Origin: JAGXTF01 sp038317095
Lineage (GTDB): Bacteria > Bacteroidota > Bacteroidia > NS11-12g > UBA955
Assembly: GCA_038317095.1 (NCBI GenBank)
Contig: JBBQBB010000009.1
Coordinates: 6,858-70,857, forward strand
Length of the DNA: 64,000 nucleotides
Direction: 5' to 3'
Every line of letters begins with the position of its first letter. Within the stretch, counting starts at the first letter, position 1. The position numbers and the translations under genes were made by a program. Positions 1 through 9,232 of this stretch are shown piece after piece. The notes beneath the pieces were generated by a model, which saw only the letters and a program-made list of their open reading frames with translations, was not told the origin of the DNA and made no database searches.

Positions 1-1438
1 GACGGGAGGAAGTGCCTGAAGAAACGATGGAATAGGAAGGTAAAAAATTGGCGGGAAAATCCGCTGTTTGAAATTTAATGGGGATGTTTCCTGGCGTTTG
101 GTTGGATCTATTTGCCGGCGATTGATTTACTGGAACACCCATACCGGAAATAAATCCATCGTTGCAAGAAACATTTAAAGGTGCGCTTTCTCCAGTACTT
201 CTATGTAAAAAAGAGCCATTTAAATTATAGAGGTATCTCGCGCCTCTTAAAAATTCTTGACCAACAATCGCATTGGATTCATTTACTGGAATGTTTTGAC
301 TGGCACTTTCTGCAATGGTCATTCCTGTGGCTCTAGTTTGAGATTCAGCAGGTCCCCAAGGCCAGCGCAACTCATCTGTTCTGCGGTATGCTGAGGCCCC
401 ATTTTGGGTTAAATTCAAATCAAAATTAAATCTGTACAATTGATTGTCATAGGGATTAAATCTTACAATAATGGGGAAATAACGCCAAGGAATGTATTCA
501 TTGTTTGTAGGAAATAAGGGACTTACCGTAAATCTACCATCTGAGGCACTTCCATAATTAAAAGAACAAGGTACGGAATAACCTCTATTGGCAAAACGCA
601 ATTGGCCTGCAGGATCTACAACTTTTATTCTTACAGCATACCTGCGACCTGCTTCCAATGCAGGATTGGCAGATGTATAAACATAGGAAGTTAATGAGGT
701 TACACTATCGGTGAAGAATATTGGGCTAGTGGCACTTTCGAAAGCATCCATGGGATTTCGGTCTATGGGAACCAATTCGATTATTTCAATTACATATCGA
801 ATATCAACGGGTACTTCTGGAGGGGCAATCCAAATGAAAGTGAAATTTTGAATGTCTGAAACTGGCAAAGTACCCCCGCAAACTGCACTCCCAATCATAG
901 TGATTTCTGGAGGATTAATAACCCCAATACGCATGGGCGCAGAGCAACCAGAAGGAATAACTGCACTCACCGGTGTTGTATGCCCGCTTGAATTATAATC
1001 GTAAGCTGTAATGCATAACTGATAAATTCCTGATGGCAACCTTCTGGTTCTAATCACTTCGTTTCTATCCACTCCTGCTGTGGTAATGCTGTTTTGATCG
1101 GGAAATAAATTGTATAAATCATCCGATGTTAGCAACCTTGTTTCGCCAGAGGCAAGCACCAAAGGTTGAGGCGGCTGATAATCAGGAGATGTTGCAACTG
1201 AAATTGTACCATCTACAGTTCTAAAAGTACCACCAAGTTTAATGGATTGAGAACTTGCCGAAGTGTTTGAAACGGTAATTAAAACTTTTGTCGGATCAGA
1301 CGAATAGGTAAACAAATAAGGGTCATAGGGGGGATTTATTGTAACCGATACATTGATTGTTTGGCCATGCATTTTGGCAACTAAGCAAAACAGAAGGGTA
1401 ACAAATATTTTTTTAGAAAAATAGTATTTTTTTCTCAT
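1..1438 (-). CDS. Secreted multi-domain beta-sandwich protein (partial, C-terminus outside window)
   Basis: Reads open from the ATG at 1438 to the window edge without a stop. It begins with a basic, hydrophobic signal peptide (MRKKYYFSKKIFVTLLFCLV) ending near HGQ. The first ~130 residues form a beta-rich domain with an 'LPSGIYQLCITAYDY' stretch, followed by a fibronectin-III-like region (FTFIWIAPPE, then YVIEIIEL). This pattern is common in large Bacteroidota surface proteins; I suspect the TANFOR-type family but cannot confirm it. The gene starts 4 bp after the stop of the upstream barrel gene, so the two are probably one transcript and may act together at the outer membrane. Function unknown. 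Confidence 0.8.
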   Translation of the reverse strand, partial: MRKKYYFSKKIFVTLLFCLVAKMHGQTINVSVTINPPYDPYLFTYSSDPTKVLITVSNTSASSQSIKLGGTFRTVDGTISVATSPDYQPPQPLVLASGETRLLTSDDLYNLFPDQNSITTAGVDRNEVIRTRRLPSGIYQLCITAYDYNSSGHTTPVSAVIPSGCSAPMRIGVINPPEITMIGSAVCGGTLPVSDIQNFTFIWIAPPEVPVDIRYVIEIIELVPIDRNPMDAFESATSPIFFTDSVTSLTSYVYTSANPALEAGRRYAVRIKVVDPAGQLRFANRGYSVPCSFNYGSASDGRFTVSPLFPTNNEYIPWRYFPIIVRFNPYDNQLYRFNFDLNLTQNGASAYRRTDELRWPWGPAESQTRATGMTIAESASQNIPVNESNAIVGQEFLRGARYLYNLNGSFLHRSTGESAPLNVSCNDGFISGMGVPVNQSPANRSNQTPGNIPIKFQTADFPANFLPSYSIVSSGTSSR

Positions 1439-1442
1439 TGAT

Positions 1443-3197
1443 TTATAGTGTAAATGTATATCTTACCGATGCCCTTTGTTCATTATAGGTATATATCGAA
1501 ACATTTTTTGTATTGTTGAACAGTGCATTTAGCATCAAACTAAAATTGTGTTTTTTTTGCAAAGTATAATTCAAACCTGCGCCAATATTCGTGATATTTC
1601 CATCCAAATTTCCTTGTTTTATTTTTTGCTGAAAAGAAGCATTTGCATTTAAACCCAACTTTGATTTGCCAAAGGTTTTTCTAATATTTACCGATGGCCC
1701 TGCAAGTTGGAAAGTGCCACCCGTGTTGTTTACTTGCGTAAAATTTGCATTAACACCCAAATTCACACCTTTTTTACCATCCCCTTTATTTAAACTTGCT
1801 GAAAAAACCATGGAATTGCTTTCACTATTTTTTCGGGTTATAATATTATTATCTTGCAACGCTTGCAGTTGCCCATTTATTACAAAATTTGTAGTTTTAG
1901 AACCTTTTGTTTTGCTAATTTTAATACTGCCGCCAATGGCCTGATTGATAATGCTGAATAAAATAGAGTCGTTTAATTGTATTCTTCCACTATTCAAATC
2001 TGTACCGTAGTTTGAGTAATTTACACTCATTCCAAAATTGGGTTTGGGATTAAAATTTAAAAATACTGAACCTATTTTATTGGTTGTAGTGTTTAATTGG
2101 TCTTTTAATAAATTATTGGTTCTAATGCCGTAGCTACCTGTTAAAATTAATCTGTTTTTAAATAGCATAAAGGTAGGGGATATTGTATATTGTTCTAAAT
2201 CGTTGGCAACATAATAACTGCCTAATGTTTGATATTCAGGATCCACCCTCTTATACTCCGCTTTTATCCGGTACCCTTTTCCACCATAGCCTAACGAAAA
2301 ATTACCAGCTAAATAGGGTATCGTAGATCGGTTGATTTTAATAATATTTGAATAGGGTTTTATATCCTTTAACTCTGTAATAGAAGAATCTTTATATCTG
2401 CTATCTAAAGTAACTACACTCAAGCCAATGTCAATATTTACATCCAATCTTTTAAATAAAAGATAATTGGATTTTAATCCAAGTGCAATGTTTTCCATGG
2501 GTTTAATGTTTACGCTATCCGCAACCTTAGCTAAAAAAGTGTCTTGTTTATCTATGGCTCTAAACAAAATGATATCCGTAAAGTTTGGTCCTTTTCCAAA
2601 ACCTATTTTGGCACCCATACCCCACCGTTCATAGGATGGCAATAAATAACTATATCTACTTCTATTTTCTGGATTTACTGTAACTTTGTTTCTAAACTTC
2701 CCATACAATGCCGTAAACCTTATCTTTCCCGGATTTAGTTCTATACCTCCGCCCAAAAATGTAGCCCCCGCTAGAGTGTAATCGCTAAAGTACAAATTTC
2801 TCCATCCTGCATGTACCGTTATCCATTTGTAAAAAGGACTGGCTCCATATTTATTGAAGGGTTGCGAAAAACTGCGTTCTTGTTCACTGTAAACAAACGA
2901 GAATGGAATGGAAACATCATAGATTTTAAGGGTAGGAGAGCCACTGAGATACCAACTAAAAGGCACCCTGCGCGCGTTAATGCCGTTTTGCTGGGTAAAC
3001 ATACATCCCACACCCAGGCTGCCTCCTTTATCAAATGCCTTGCTTTTGCCAATCTGGCCTAGGTCTTGTGCTCGCCCTTCCTTTATTGCACATAGGATTA
3101 TGCCGAAAAACCAAAACCAGGCAATTTTGTTTTTACCAATGTTGTAAAATATTTTCAAGTATTTTCCAAAGAAAATATGTTTCCTATTTACCTTCAA
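1443..3197 (-). CDS. Predicted outer-membrane beta-barrel protein
   Basis: 584 residues. An N-terminal signal segment (hydrophobic around residues 26-38, cleavage likely after GRAQ at ~44) is followed by many alternating amphipathic strands rich in Gly, Asn, Tyr and Phe. The protein ends in RYTFTL, an aromatic/hydrophobic C-terminus typical of outer-membrane barrels. No enzyme motif was seen. It lies directly upstream of the secreted multi-domain gene at 1-1438 (4-bp gap), so a barrel plus surface-protein pair is likely. I do not recognise a specific family. The start at 3197 fits the signal peptide, although the N-terminus is long before the hydrophobic core, and a later start is possible. 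Confidence 0.75.
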   Translation of the reverse strand: MKVNRKHIFFGKYLKIFYNIGKNKIAWFWFFGIILCAIKEGRAQDLGQIGKSKAFDKGGSLGVGCMFTQQNGINARRVPFSWYLSGSPTLKIYDVSIPFSFVYSEQERSFSQPFNKYGASPFYKWITVHAGWRNLYFSDYTLAGATFLGGGIELNPGKIRFTALYGKFRNKVTVNPENRSRYSYLLPSYERWGMGAKIGFGKGPNFTDIILFRAIDKQDTFLAKVADSVNIKPMENIALGLKSNYLLFKRLDVNIDIGLSVVTLDSRYKDSSITELKDIKPYSNIIKINRSTIPYLAGNFSLGYGGKGYRIKAEYKRVDPEYQTLGSYYVANDLEQYTISPTFMLFKNRLILTGSYGIRTNNLLKDQLNTTTNKIGSVFLNFNPKPNFGMSVNYSNYGTDLNSGRIQLNDSILFSIINQAIGGSIKISKTKGSKTTNFVINGQLQALQDNNIITRKNSESNSMVFSASLNKGDGKKGVNLGVNANFTQVNNTGGTFQLAGPSVNIRKTFGKSKLGLNANASFQQKIKQGNLDGNITNIGAGLNYTLQKKHNFSLMLNALFNNTKNVSIYTYNEQRASVRYTFTL

Positions 3198-3380
3198 CTA
3201 AAATTGAATATTGAACTAAGATTACTCAATATTTAACCGTTTTGGAACAATATCGGTCATATTCTCTGAGGTATTTTTACGGATGGCTTTTCCTATTTAT
3301 TTTTTATGCTTAATTTACATCTAACCAGAAAGAGTAGAAGTTTATTTTGTTCTCATTGGTTATTTTGCTTTAATTGGGGT

Positions 3381-4094
3381 TTATAGCAGATTTTGCAAGG
3401 CTTCCCAAAATTCTTTACGTCTTGACCTTGATATGCTAAGTTCTCTGCCGTCTTCCATAATGGCACTTCCAGTTTCACCCTTGATAAGTTTCGATACAAA
3501 ATCCACGTTCACAATGGATGATTGGTGTATGCGAACAAAATTGGCTAAGCTTAGCGTTTTTTCGAATTCCCCAATGTTTTTGCTTACCATTTTGGTCTTT
3601 CCACCAAAAAGATGAAACGTGGTATAATTCTTATCTGCTAGGCAGTACATTACCTGCTTTAAGGGTACAAACTCAAGACCAGTACTGTCCGAAAGGGCTA
3701 TCTTTTGAGGTGGATTTGCAGCCTGAATGTGCAGTTTTTTTTCTACAACCTTAGAAATGGCTCTTTTTAATTCTTCTAAACCTGCAGGTTTTAATAGATA
3801 ATCAATGACATTAAGTTTATACGCCGTTAATGCATATTCTGCATAGGCAGTCGTAAATACCACCTCAAAATTAAATTTCCCCAAATTTTCCAAAAACGCA
3901 ATTCCAGTCATTTCTGGCATTTCAATATCCAGAAAAAGCAAATCTATTTGGTTGTGTTTCAAATATTCCACCGCATCCATGGGATTTTGAAAAGCATTGA
4001 CAATTATAATTTCAGGGCAATGTCTTTCTAAATCAACCCTAATCGATGAAATGGCCAATGATTCATCATCCAATATTAAGGTACGTAAAGCCAT
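3381..4094 (-). CDS. LytTR-type two-component response regulator
   Basis: 237 residues. The N-terminal receiver domain (about 3-118) has the acidic pair D9/D10, the phospho-acceptor D56 in LLFLDIEMPEMTG, a Thr at the TTAY strand and a Lys in LLKPAG. The C-terminal LytTR DNA-binding domain (about 140-237) shows the typical FVRIHQSSIVN and SISRSRRKEF segments. This is the LytR/AlgR architecture, usually paired with a membrane histidine kinase of the 5TM/7TM type. No kinase gene is adjacent, so it is an orphan regulator here. Single-gene unit on the minus strand with about 180 bp before the next gene downstream. Targets are not visible. Confidence 0.93.
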   Translation of the reverse strand: MALRTLILDDESLAISSIRVDLERHCPEIIIVNAFQNPMDAVEYLKHNQIDLLFLDIEMPEMTGIAFLENLGKFNFEVVFTTAYAEYALTAYKLNVIDYLLKPAGLEELKRAISKVVEKKLHIQAANPPQKIALSDSTGLEFVPLKQVMYCLADKNYTTFHLFGGKTKMVSKNIGEFEKTLSLANFVRIHQSSIVNVDFVSKLIKGETGSAIMEDGRELSISRSRRKEFWEALQNLL

Positions 4095-4328
4095 CTATTT
4101 ATGCCGGCAAATATAACAAAATTAGCCGAATAAGGAGCAGGATTCCGGAGATAATTCGGGTTTAAGAATTCTTTGAAATTTACCTTTTTTTTTTGCTTAA
4201 ATTACCCACCAATAGAAAAATGGATCACGGTTTTGGGTTTAAAAAGGGTCGACAATTCTAAGCCGCAGCATTGGATAAAAAAAGATCTATGCGTAACTTT
4301 TGAGGAATGTGAATATTGTTTTTAATCT

Positions 4329-5068
4329 TCATTCATTTAAAACAATTTTTTTACCGCGATAGTTTACCAATTCACCGTTAGCAGATGTTCCTGAAAACTG
4401 AAAATGGTACACTCCTGCAGGCACTTCTATGCCGTTGTTTTGTGTGCTTTGAAAAATCAATCGGCCATAGGTTTCGAAAATTTGAATCATCTTAAATGTT
4501 TCTGTATTGTTAAGTATTTTAAATTTATTTGTGACTGTAAATTGTTCTTTTTTAATTGTATTGGAGTGATTTATTTCTTTTTTTATTACAAAGAGGTTTT
4601 TATAAAAAGTATCTGCGCAATTGTGACTCGAATTTGCTGCCAATTGAACCGTATAAGTCTCAACTGTATCGGGGTAAAAGATTTGGGGTTCAGAAAGGAT
4701 ACTCAAATTGGCCCTACCCAAAAGGTTGAAATTCCATTGGTAATCCAACCATTCCCAAGGATAAATTGTTGAATTGTTCTTTACCGTAAAATGAGGTAAA
4801 TCTATGGTTGCAGAGTCTTTAGGCGTGGTGGTAAAAATAGCTATTGGTTTTGGAAAGATCGTAAGTTGCGTTTGAATGGAGTTTTCACAGCCTGTGGAAG
4901 CGTTTTTTGCCAAAAAATACCAAATCCCAATTTGTTTAGTGGGAAAATAGCGCGCATTTCATTTTGGCAATAGGTCTGCGATTGTATGGTAAATTGCGGA
5001 TTCCCTTTCATTGTTCGTGTGGGCAACGGTATCTCCATTTTAATAAAAGGGTTAAAATTAAAATTCAA
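4329..5068 (-). pseudogene. Remnant of a PKD-domain protein with T9SS type-B-like C-terminal tail (5'-truncated, frameshifted)
   Basis: Two frames join to make one recognisable protein end. From 5068 the first frame reads through TYCQNE; near 4940-4955 the homology continues in the next frame as YFPTKQIGIWYFLAKN, which implies one lost base. The rest (to 4329) contains a PKD-like segment and a tail (IQIFETYGRLIFQ, then VPAGVYHFQF) resembling gliding-motility/T9SS type-B sorting domains. There is no signal peptide and no true start: the reading frame begins directly at the mutS stop, where only a TTG is available. It is therefore a 3' fragment of a larger secreted-protein gene, left behind mutS after a rearrangement. 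A sequencing error could explain the frameshift but not the missing 5' end. Confidence 0.7.
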
Positions 5069-7689
5069 CCCATCTTGTTCTTCAATTCTTGCAATTTTAA
5101 TAAAGCGTCAATTGGAGACAATGTGTTCAAATCTGTGTTTTTTAGAATCTCGCGCACCAGTTTCATGGCAGGGTCATCGGTGGGGAACATGCTCATTTGA
5201 AAAATAGGGGATGGTGCTGTGTTTTTCATGGTTTCCCTGCCAGATATTTTTGCCCTATCCGATTCAAGGTTGTGCAATATTTCGCTGGCTCGTAATAAAA
5301 CCTTGTTGGGTATACCCGCCATTTGGGCCACGTGGATACCAAAACTGTGTTCGCTGCCGCCTGGTTTTAATTTTCGCAGGAATATGATACGGTTGGCTTG
5401 TTCTTTGGTTGCAATATGGAAGTTTCGAACGCCTTCCAATTTGCTTTCCAATTCATTCAGCTCGTGGTAATGGGTTGCAAATAGGGTTTTGGGTTTGGTG
5501 GTGTGGCTTTGCAAATATTCGGCAATGCTCCAAGCCAATGAAACCCCGTCGTAAGTACTAGTGCCGCGTCCAATTTCATCCAACAATATCAAACTTCGTT
5601 CACTTAAATTGTTAAGAATACTTGCGGTTTCAAGCATTTCCACCATAAAAGTACTTTCACCCAAGCTGATATTGTCGCTTGCTCCAACCCGGGTATATAT
5701 TTTATCTACAATGCCAATATGCGCTTTGGTACACGGAACAAAACTGCCAATTTGGGCCATAATTACGGTTAAAGCAGTTTGCCGCAAAACTGCACTTTTA
5801 CCACTCATGTTGGGTCCTGTCAAAATAACAATGCGTTGCTCGCGTTCGTCCAAATAAATATCATTGGGGATATAGCTTTCGTCGGGTGGTAATTGTTTTT
5901 CTATTACCGGATGCCTGCAACCATCTAACTCCAATAATAAACTGTCGTCCATAAAGGGCCTAACATACCCACATTCTTCTGCCAGTGAGGCAAAACCAAT
6001 CAAACAATCTAGTTTCGATAAAATGCGTGCGTTGGTTTGAATTTGGGGTACAAATTCGGCAAGCCATAGCAGAAATGCCTCCCAAAGACCTTGTTCCACG
6101 CCGCTGATTCTCTCCTCGGCATTCAGTATTTTTTCTTCGTATTCTTTTAATTCAGGGGTTATGTATCTTTCAGCACCTGTTAATGTTTGTTTGCGGATCC
6201 ATTCTTCCGGTACTCTATTTTTATGTGCATTGGTAACTTCTAAGTAATAGCCAAACACATTGTTAAATCCTATTTTCAAACTGGTAATGCCCGTTTTTTT
6301 GCTTTCCCTGTTCTGAACTTCCAACAAATAATCTTTCCCACTAAAAGCGATAGCTCTTAGCTGATCCAATTCAGCATCTATGCCCTCTTTAATTACATTT
6401 CCTTTGTGTAACAGGACAGGTGCATCGTCGTTTATGGTTGACGCGATGCGTTGTATTATTTCGGTACAAGGATGTATTTTTCCGGTAATTTCTTGCACAG
6501 ATGTGTTTTCGCTGTGGCCAATTTGCTTCTTAATTTCAGAAGCGGCTTGAAGACTTCGACCCAATTGCAAGACTTCTCTCGGTCCAATGCGATTTAAGGC
6601 AACTTTAGATACAATACGTTGCAAATCACCCACTGATTTTAACAGTTCAGCGCAAGATTTGGAAACGTCCGAATTTTCTGTAAACCATTGCACTGCATCG
6701 TGCCGTTCATTTATGGGTTCTATATTTTTCAGTGGCATTACCAACCAATGGTTTAGCATTCTGCTCCCCATCGGAGTTTGGGTTCTGTCAATTACATCAA
6801 AAAGGGAAACTCCACCAGGGAAAATAGACCTTGTAAGTTCTAAATTGCGAACAGTAAATCCGTCCAACCATACATATTCACTTTCATCTAATCTACTGAT
6901 GTTGTTGATATGGTCTATTTGGGTGTGATGGGTTACTTCTAAGTATTGCAACGCAGCGCCAGAGGCGATAATAGATTCTTTTAAGTCAGAAATACCAAAA
7001 CCTTTTAGAGAGGAAGATTTAAATTGGCGGCACAATTTTTCAGTACAATATTCTTCTTGGTAAATCCAATCTTCTACAGGCATAGCCGGAGTAATTTTCC
7101 CTAAAAGATTTTGGGCTTGTAGCAATTGATTTTTAGGGCAAAGAAGTTCAGCCGGTTTAAGGCCATTGGCTAATTTTTGAATTTCCGCGTCATCCCCAAT
7201 GGTGGTTAAAAATTCACCCGTACTAATGTCTAAAAATGCAATGCCGTGTTGTTTTTCGCCAAAATATACAGAGCACAAATAATTGCTTTGTCTGGCTTCC
7301 AGTACTTTGTCGTTGAAATTTACACCTGGGGTAACCAATTCTGTGACCCCCCTTTTTACAATGGTTTTGGTAAGTTTTGGGTCTTCAAGCTGGTCGCAGA
7401 TGGCTACCCGATAACCAGCCCTTACCAATCGAGGAAGATAATTGTCTAAAGAGTGGTGTGGAAAACCTGCCAAATCCATGTGCGATGCAGCACCATTGCT
7501 TCTTTTTGTGAGAACTATACCCAAAACTTTGGATGCTATTTTTGCATCTTCGTCAAAAGTTTCATAAAAATCGCCGACCCGAAACAACAGCAAAGCACCA
7601 GGGTATTTAGCCTTGATGCCATTGTATTGCTTCATTAGCGGAGTTTCTCCGCCAGTCTTAGGCAGGTTTTCTTTTGGCACAGCACACAT
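5065..7689 (-). CDS. mutS: DNA mismatch repair protein MutS
   Basis: 874 residues, normal MutS length. The N-terminal mismatch-recognition domain has the conserved Phe-x-Glu (VGDFYETF, about residues 37-44), which contacts the mispaired base. The connector, lever and clamp domains follow, then the C-terminal ATPase with Walker A GPNMSGKS (about residue 620), the LGESTFMVEM segment, Walker B LILLDEIGRGTS and the TLFATHYHEL switch. It recognises mismatches and recruits MutL. The C-terminus (ELKNKMG) looks complete, so the broken PKD fragment immediately downstream did not damage it. Transcribed alone, with about 110 bp to the upstream neighbour. Confidence 0.98.
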   Translation of the reverse strand: MCAVPKENLPKTGGETPLMKQYNGIKAKYPGALLLFRVGDFYETFDEDAKIASKVLGIVLTKRSNGAASHMDLAGFPHHSLDNYLPRLVRAGYRVAICDQLEDPKLTKTIVKRGVTELVTPGVNFNDKVLEARQSNYLCSVYFGEKQHGIAFLDISTGEFLTTIGDDAEIQKLANGLKPAELLCPKNQLLQAQNLLGKITPAMPVEDWIYQEEYCTEKLCRQFKSSSLKGFGISDLKESIIASGAALQYLEVTHHTQIDHINNISRLDESEYVWLDGFTVRNLELTRSIFPGGVSLFDVIDRTQTPMGSRMLNHWLVMPLKNIEPINERHDAVQWFTENSDVSKSCAELLKSVGDLQRIVSKVALNRIGPREVLQLGRSLQAASEIKKQIGHSENTSVQEITGKIHPCTEIIQRIASTINDDAPVLLHKGNVIKEGIDAELDQLRAIAFSGKDYLLEVQNRESKKTGITSLKIGFNNVFGYYLEVTNAHKNRVPEEWIRKQTLTGAERYITPELKEYEEKILNAEERISGVEQGLWEAFLLWLAEFVPQIQTNARILSKLDCLIGFASLAEECGYVRPFMDDSLLLELDGCRHPVIEKQLPPDESYIPNDIYLDEREQRIVILTGPNMSGKSAVLRQTALTVIMAQIGSFVPCTKAHIGIVDKIYTRVGASDNISLGESTFMVEMLETASILNNLSERSLILLDEIGRGTSTYDGVSLAWSIAEYLQSHTTKPKTLFATHYHELNELESKLEGVRNFHIATKEQANRIIFLRKLKPGGSEHSFGIHVAQMAGIPNKVLLRASEILHNLESDRAKISGRETMKNTAPSPIFQMSMFPTDDPAMKLVREILKNTDLNTLSPIDALLKLQELKNKMG

Positions 7690-7801
7690 AAATATTGAAA
7701 ATATAGGGCATGCAATTTATATCCAATTCTACAGATTGCATCAACATTTTGCCAACGCAGCAAAAGCCAATTTTCAGGATTATGAATGAATGCTTTTTTT
7801 C

Positions 7802-9232
7802 TTATAATTTTGATGGATCCGTGCCCGCAGGGTCTCCGTTGGAATTGGTTCCGCCATTTTTAGGGTTTAGTCTTTTTCTCCCAAAGGTTACATTCATTCC
7901 GAAACGCCAACTGAACGTGCGTGAGGTAGTAATCATAATTGGAAACAATACATTGTCCATAACGGAATATATCTGAAATGCGCCGGCATTTACAGATGCG
8001 CCTAAACCCACATTTAAAAAACTGCGATTGTACATGGTATTGCTTACATTTAAGCTCAAAGCTTTCCCAAGTTTGTAATTTGCATTTAATGTCAATGCGG
8101 GATAGAATCGTTTGTTGTAAAAATCGCCATAAAACAATGCACCTGCAATCCATCGTTTGCTCAATTGATAATTGGCGCCAATAAAGAATTCAGCACTTAA
8201 ACCAGAGTTGAAACTTTGATTTTGAAAGGTGTCTACTTTAAAAATCTTTAACAAAGAGTCACCTACATTTTGAAAATATTGGTTAAAATCAGTGTTGGTA
8301 TCGGAACTCTTAATGTGCACTCCATCAAACCTATATTTGGCATTTGGGTTGCGGCTGCGTATACTTATGGTATTTTGTTTCCAGTGTATAAAACCCATAT
8401 CAAGGATGCTCGCATTCACACTCAGTTTGTCTGTAACCTTGTATTTGGCACCTAAGTCAAATGCAATTCCAGTATTTTGTGTTTTGAAGAAATTACTAGG
8501 TTGAGGATCAAAGGTTTGATTCGAATCAGTAGAAATAAATTTACCCAAAGAACTGGCCATGCGCACGTTGAGGTTGGCCCCCACCAAATAACTAAAATCA
8601 TTCGGATCGGTTGTGATATTTATATTTGCAGATTTGGTTTCTAAAATATTCATGCCCTGCAAATATTTAATTCGTCCTCCGAAAGTGAGTTTGTCGCTAA
8701 AATTTAATGCGTATCCAATAGCGTATTCTCGATAATGAATGGCACTCGTTTTAAAATCAAAATTAAAGGTCTCTCCAAGGTTAGAACCCCCATTCCCATC
8801 TATGATAAAGCGCAGTAAATCTTTTGGAATACTCATTCTAAATTGAACTTTCTCTTGAACGGATAAATGAAAATAATGTTTTTTTAAGAGTTTGAATCCA
8901 CCACTTAACCAACTAATTTCTGATTTTACTGCAATGTAATTGTTTTTGCTAAGTACATCCAATAGTTTATTCAAATTTAACACATTGGTATCTGCATTTA
9001 TGGGTTCCATAGCATCAAAGACTTTGTTTAAATTAAATGCGCCATTTGTAAAATGCAAATAGGTACTGTTCATTGCTGGCACGCCTATATGCCATTTGCA
9101 ATCTGGCACCAACGCCGGATTTAATAAATTGCTTTGGGGAATAGAAGGCATATTGTACAACGTGAAGTTTTGTTGTGCCTTCGCTATTCCGCAAAATAGA
9201 ATAAATAAACATAATAATTTAAAATTTTTCAT
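7802..9232 (-). CDS. DUF5723-like outer-membrane barrel protein
   Basis: 476 residues with a clear signal peptide (FKLLCLFILFCGIAKAQQ). The mature N-terminus has the 'NPALVPDCKWHIGVPAMNS' block that, from memory, marks the DUF5723 family of Bacteroidota barrel-like proteins. Repeated amphipathic strands follow. The C-terminus (about 460-476) is a short polar tail after the last strand. Its start overlaps the stop of the upstream lipoprotein gene by 14 bp, so the two are translationally coupled. Function of the family is not established. Role inferred: outer-membrane structural or transport-associated protein. Confidence 0.8.
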   Translation of the reverse strand: MKNFKLLCLFILFCGIAKAQQNFTLYNMPSIPQSNLLNPALVPDCKWHIGVPAMNSTYLHFTNGAFNLNKVFDAMEPINADTNVLNLNKLLDVLSKNNYIAVKSEISWLSGGFKLLKKHYFHLSVQEKVQFRMSIPKDLLRFIIDGNGGSNLGETFNFDFKTSAIHYREYAIGYALNFSDKLTFGGRIKYLQGMNILETKSANINITTDPNDFSYLVGANLNVRMASSLGKFISTDSNQTFDPQPSNFFKTQNTGIAFDLGAKYKVTDKLSVNASILDMGFIHWKQNTISIRSRNPNAKYRFDGVHIKSSDTNTDFNQYFQNVGDSLLKIFKVDTFQNQSFNSGLSAEFFIGANYQLSKRWIAGALFYGDFYNKRFYPALTLNANYKLGKALSLNVSNTMYNRSFLNVGLGASVNAGAFQIYSVMDNVLFPIMITTSRTFSWRFGMNVTFGRKRLNPKNGGTNSNGDPAGTDPSKL

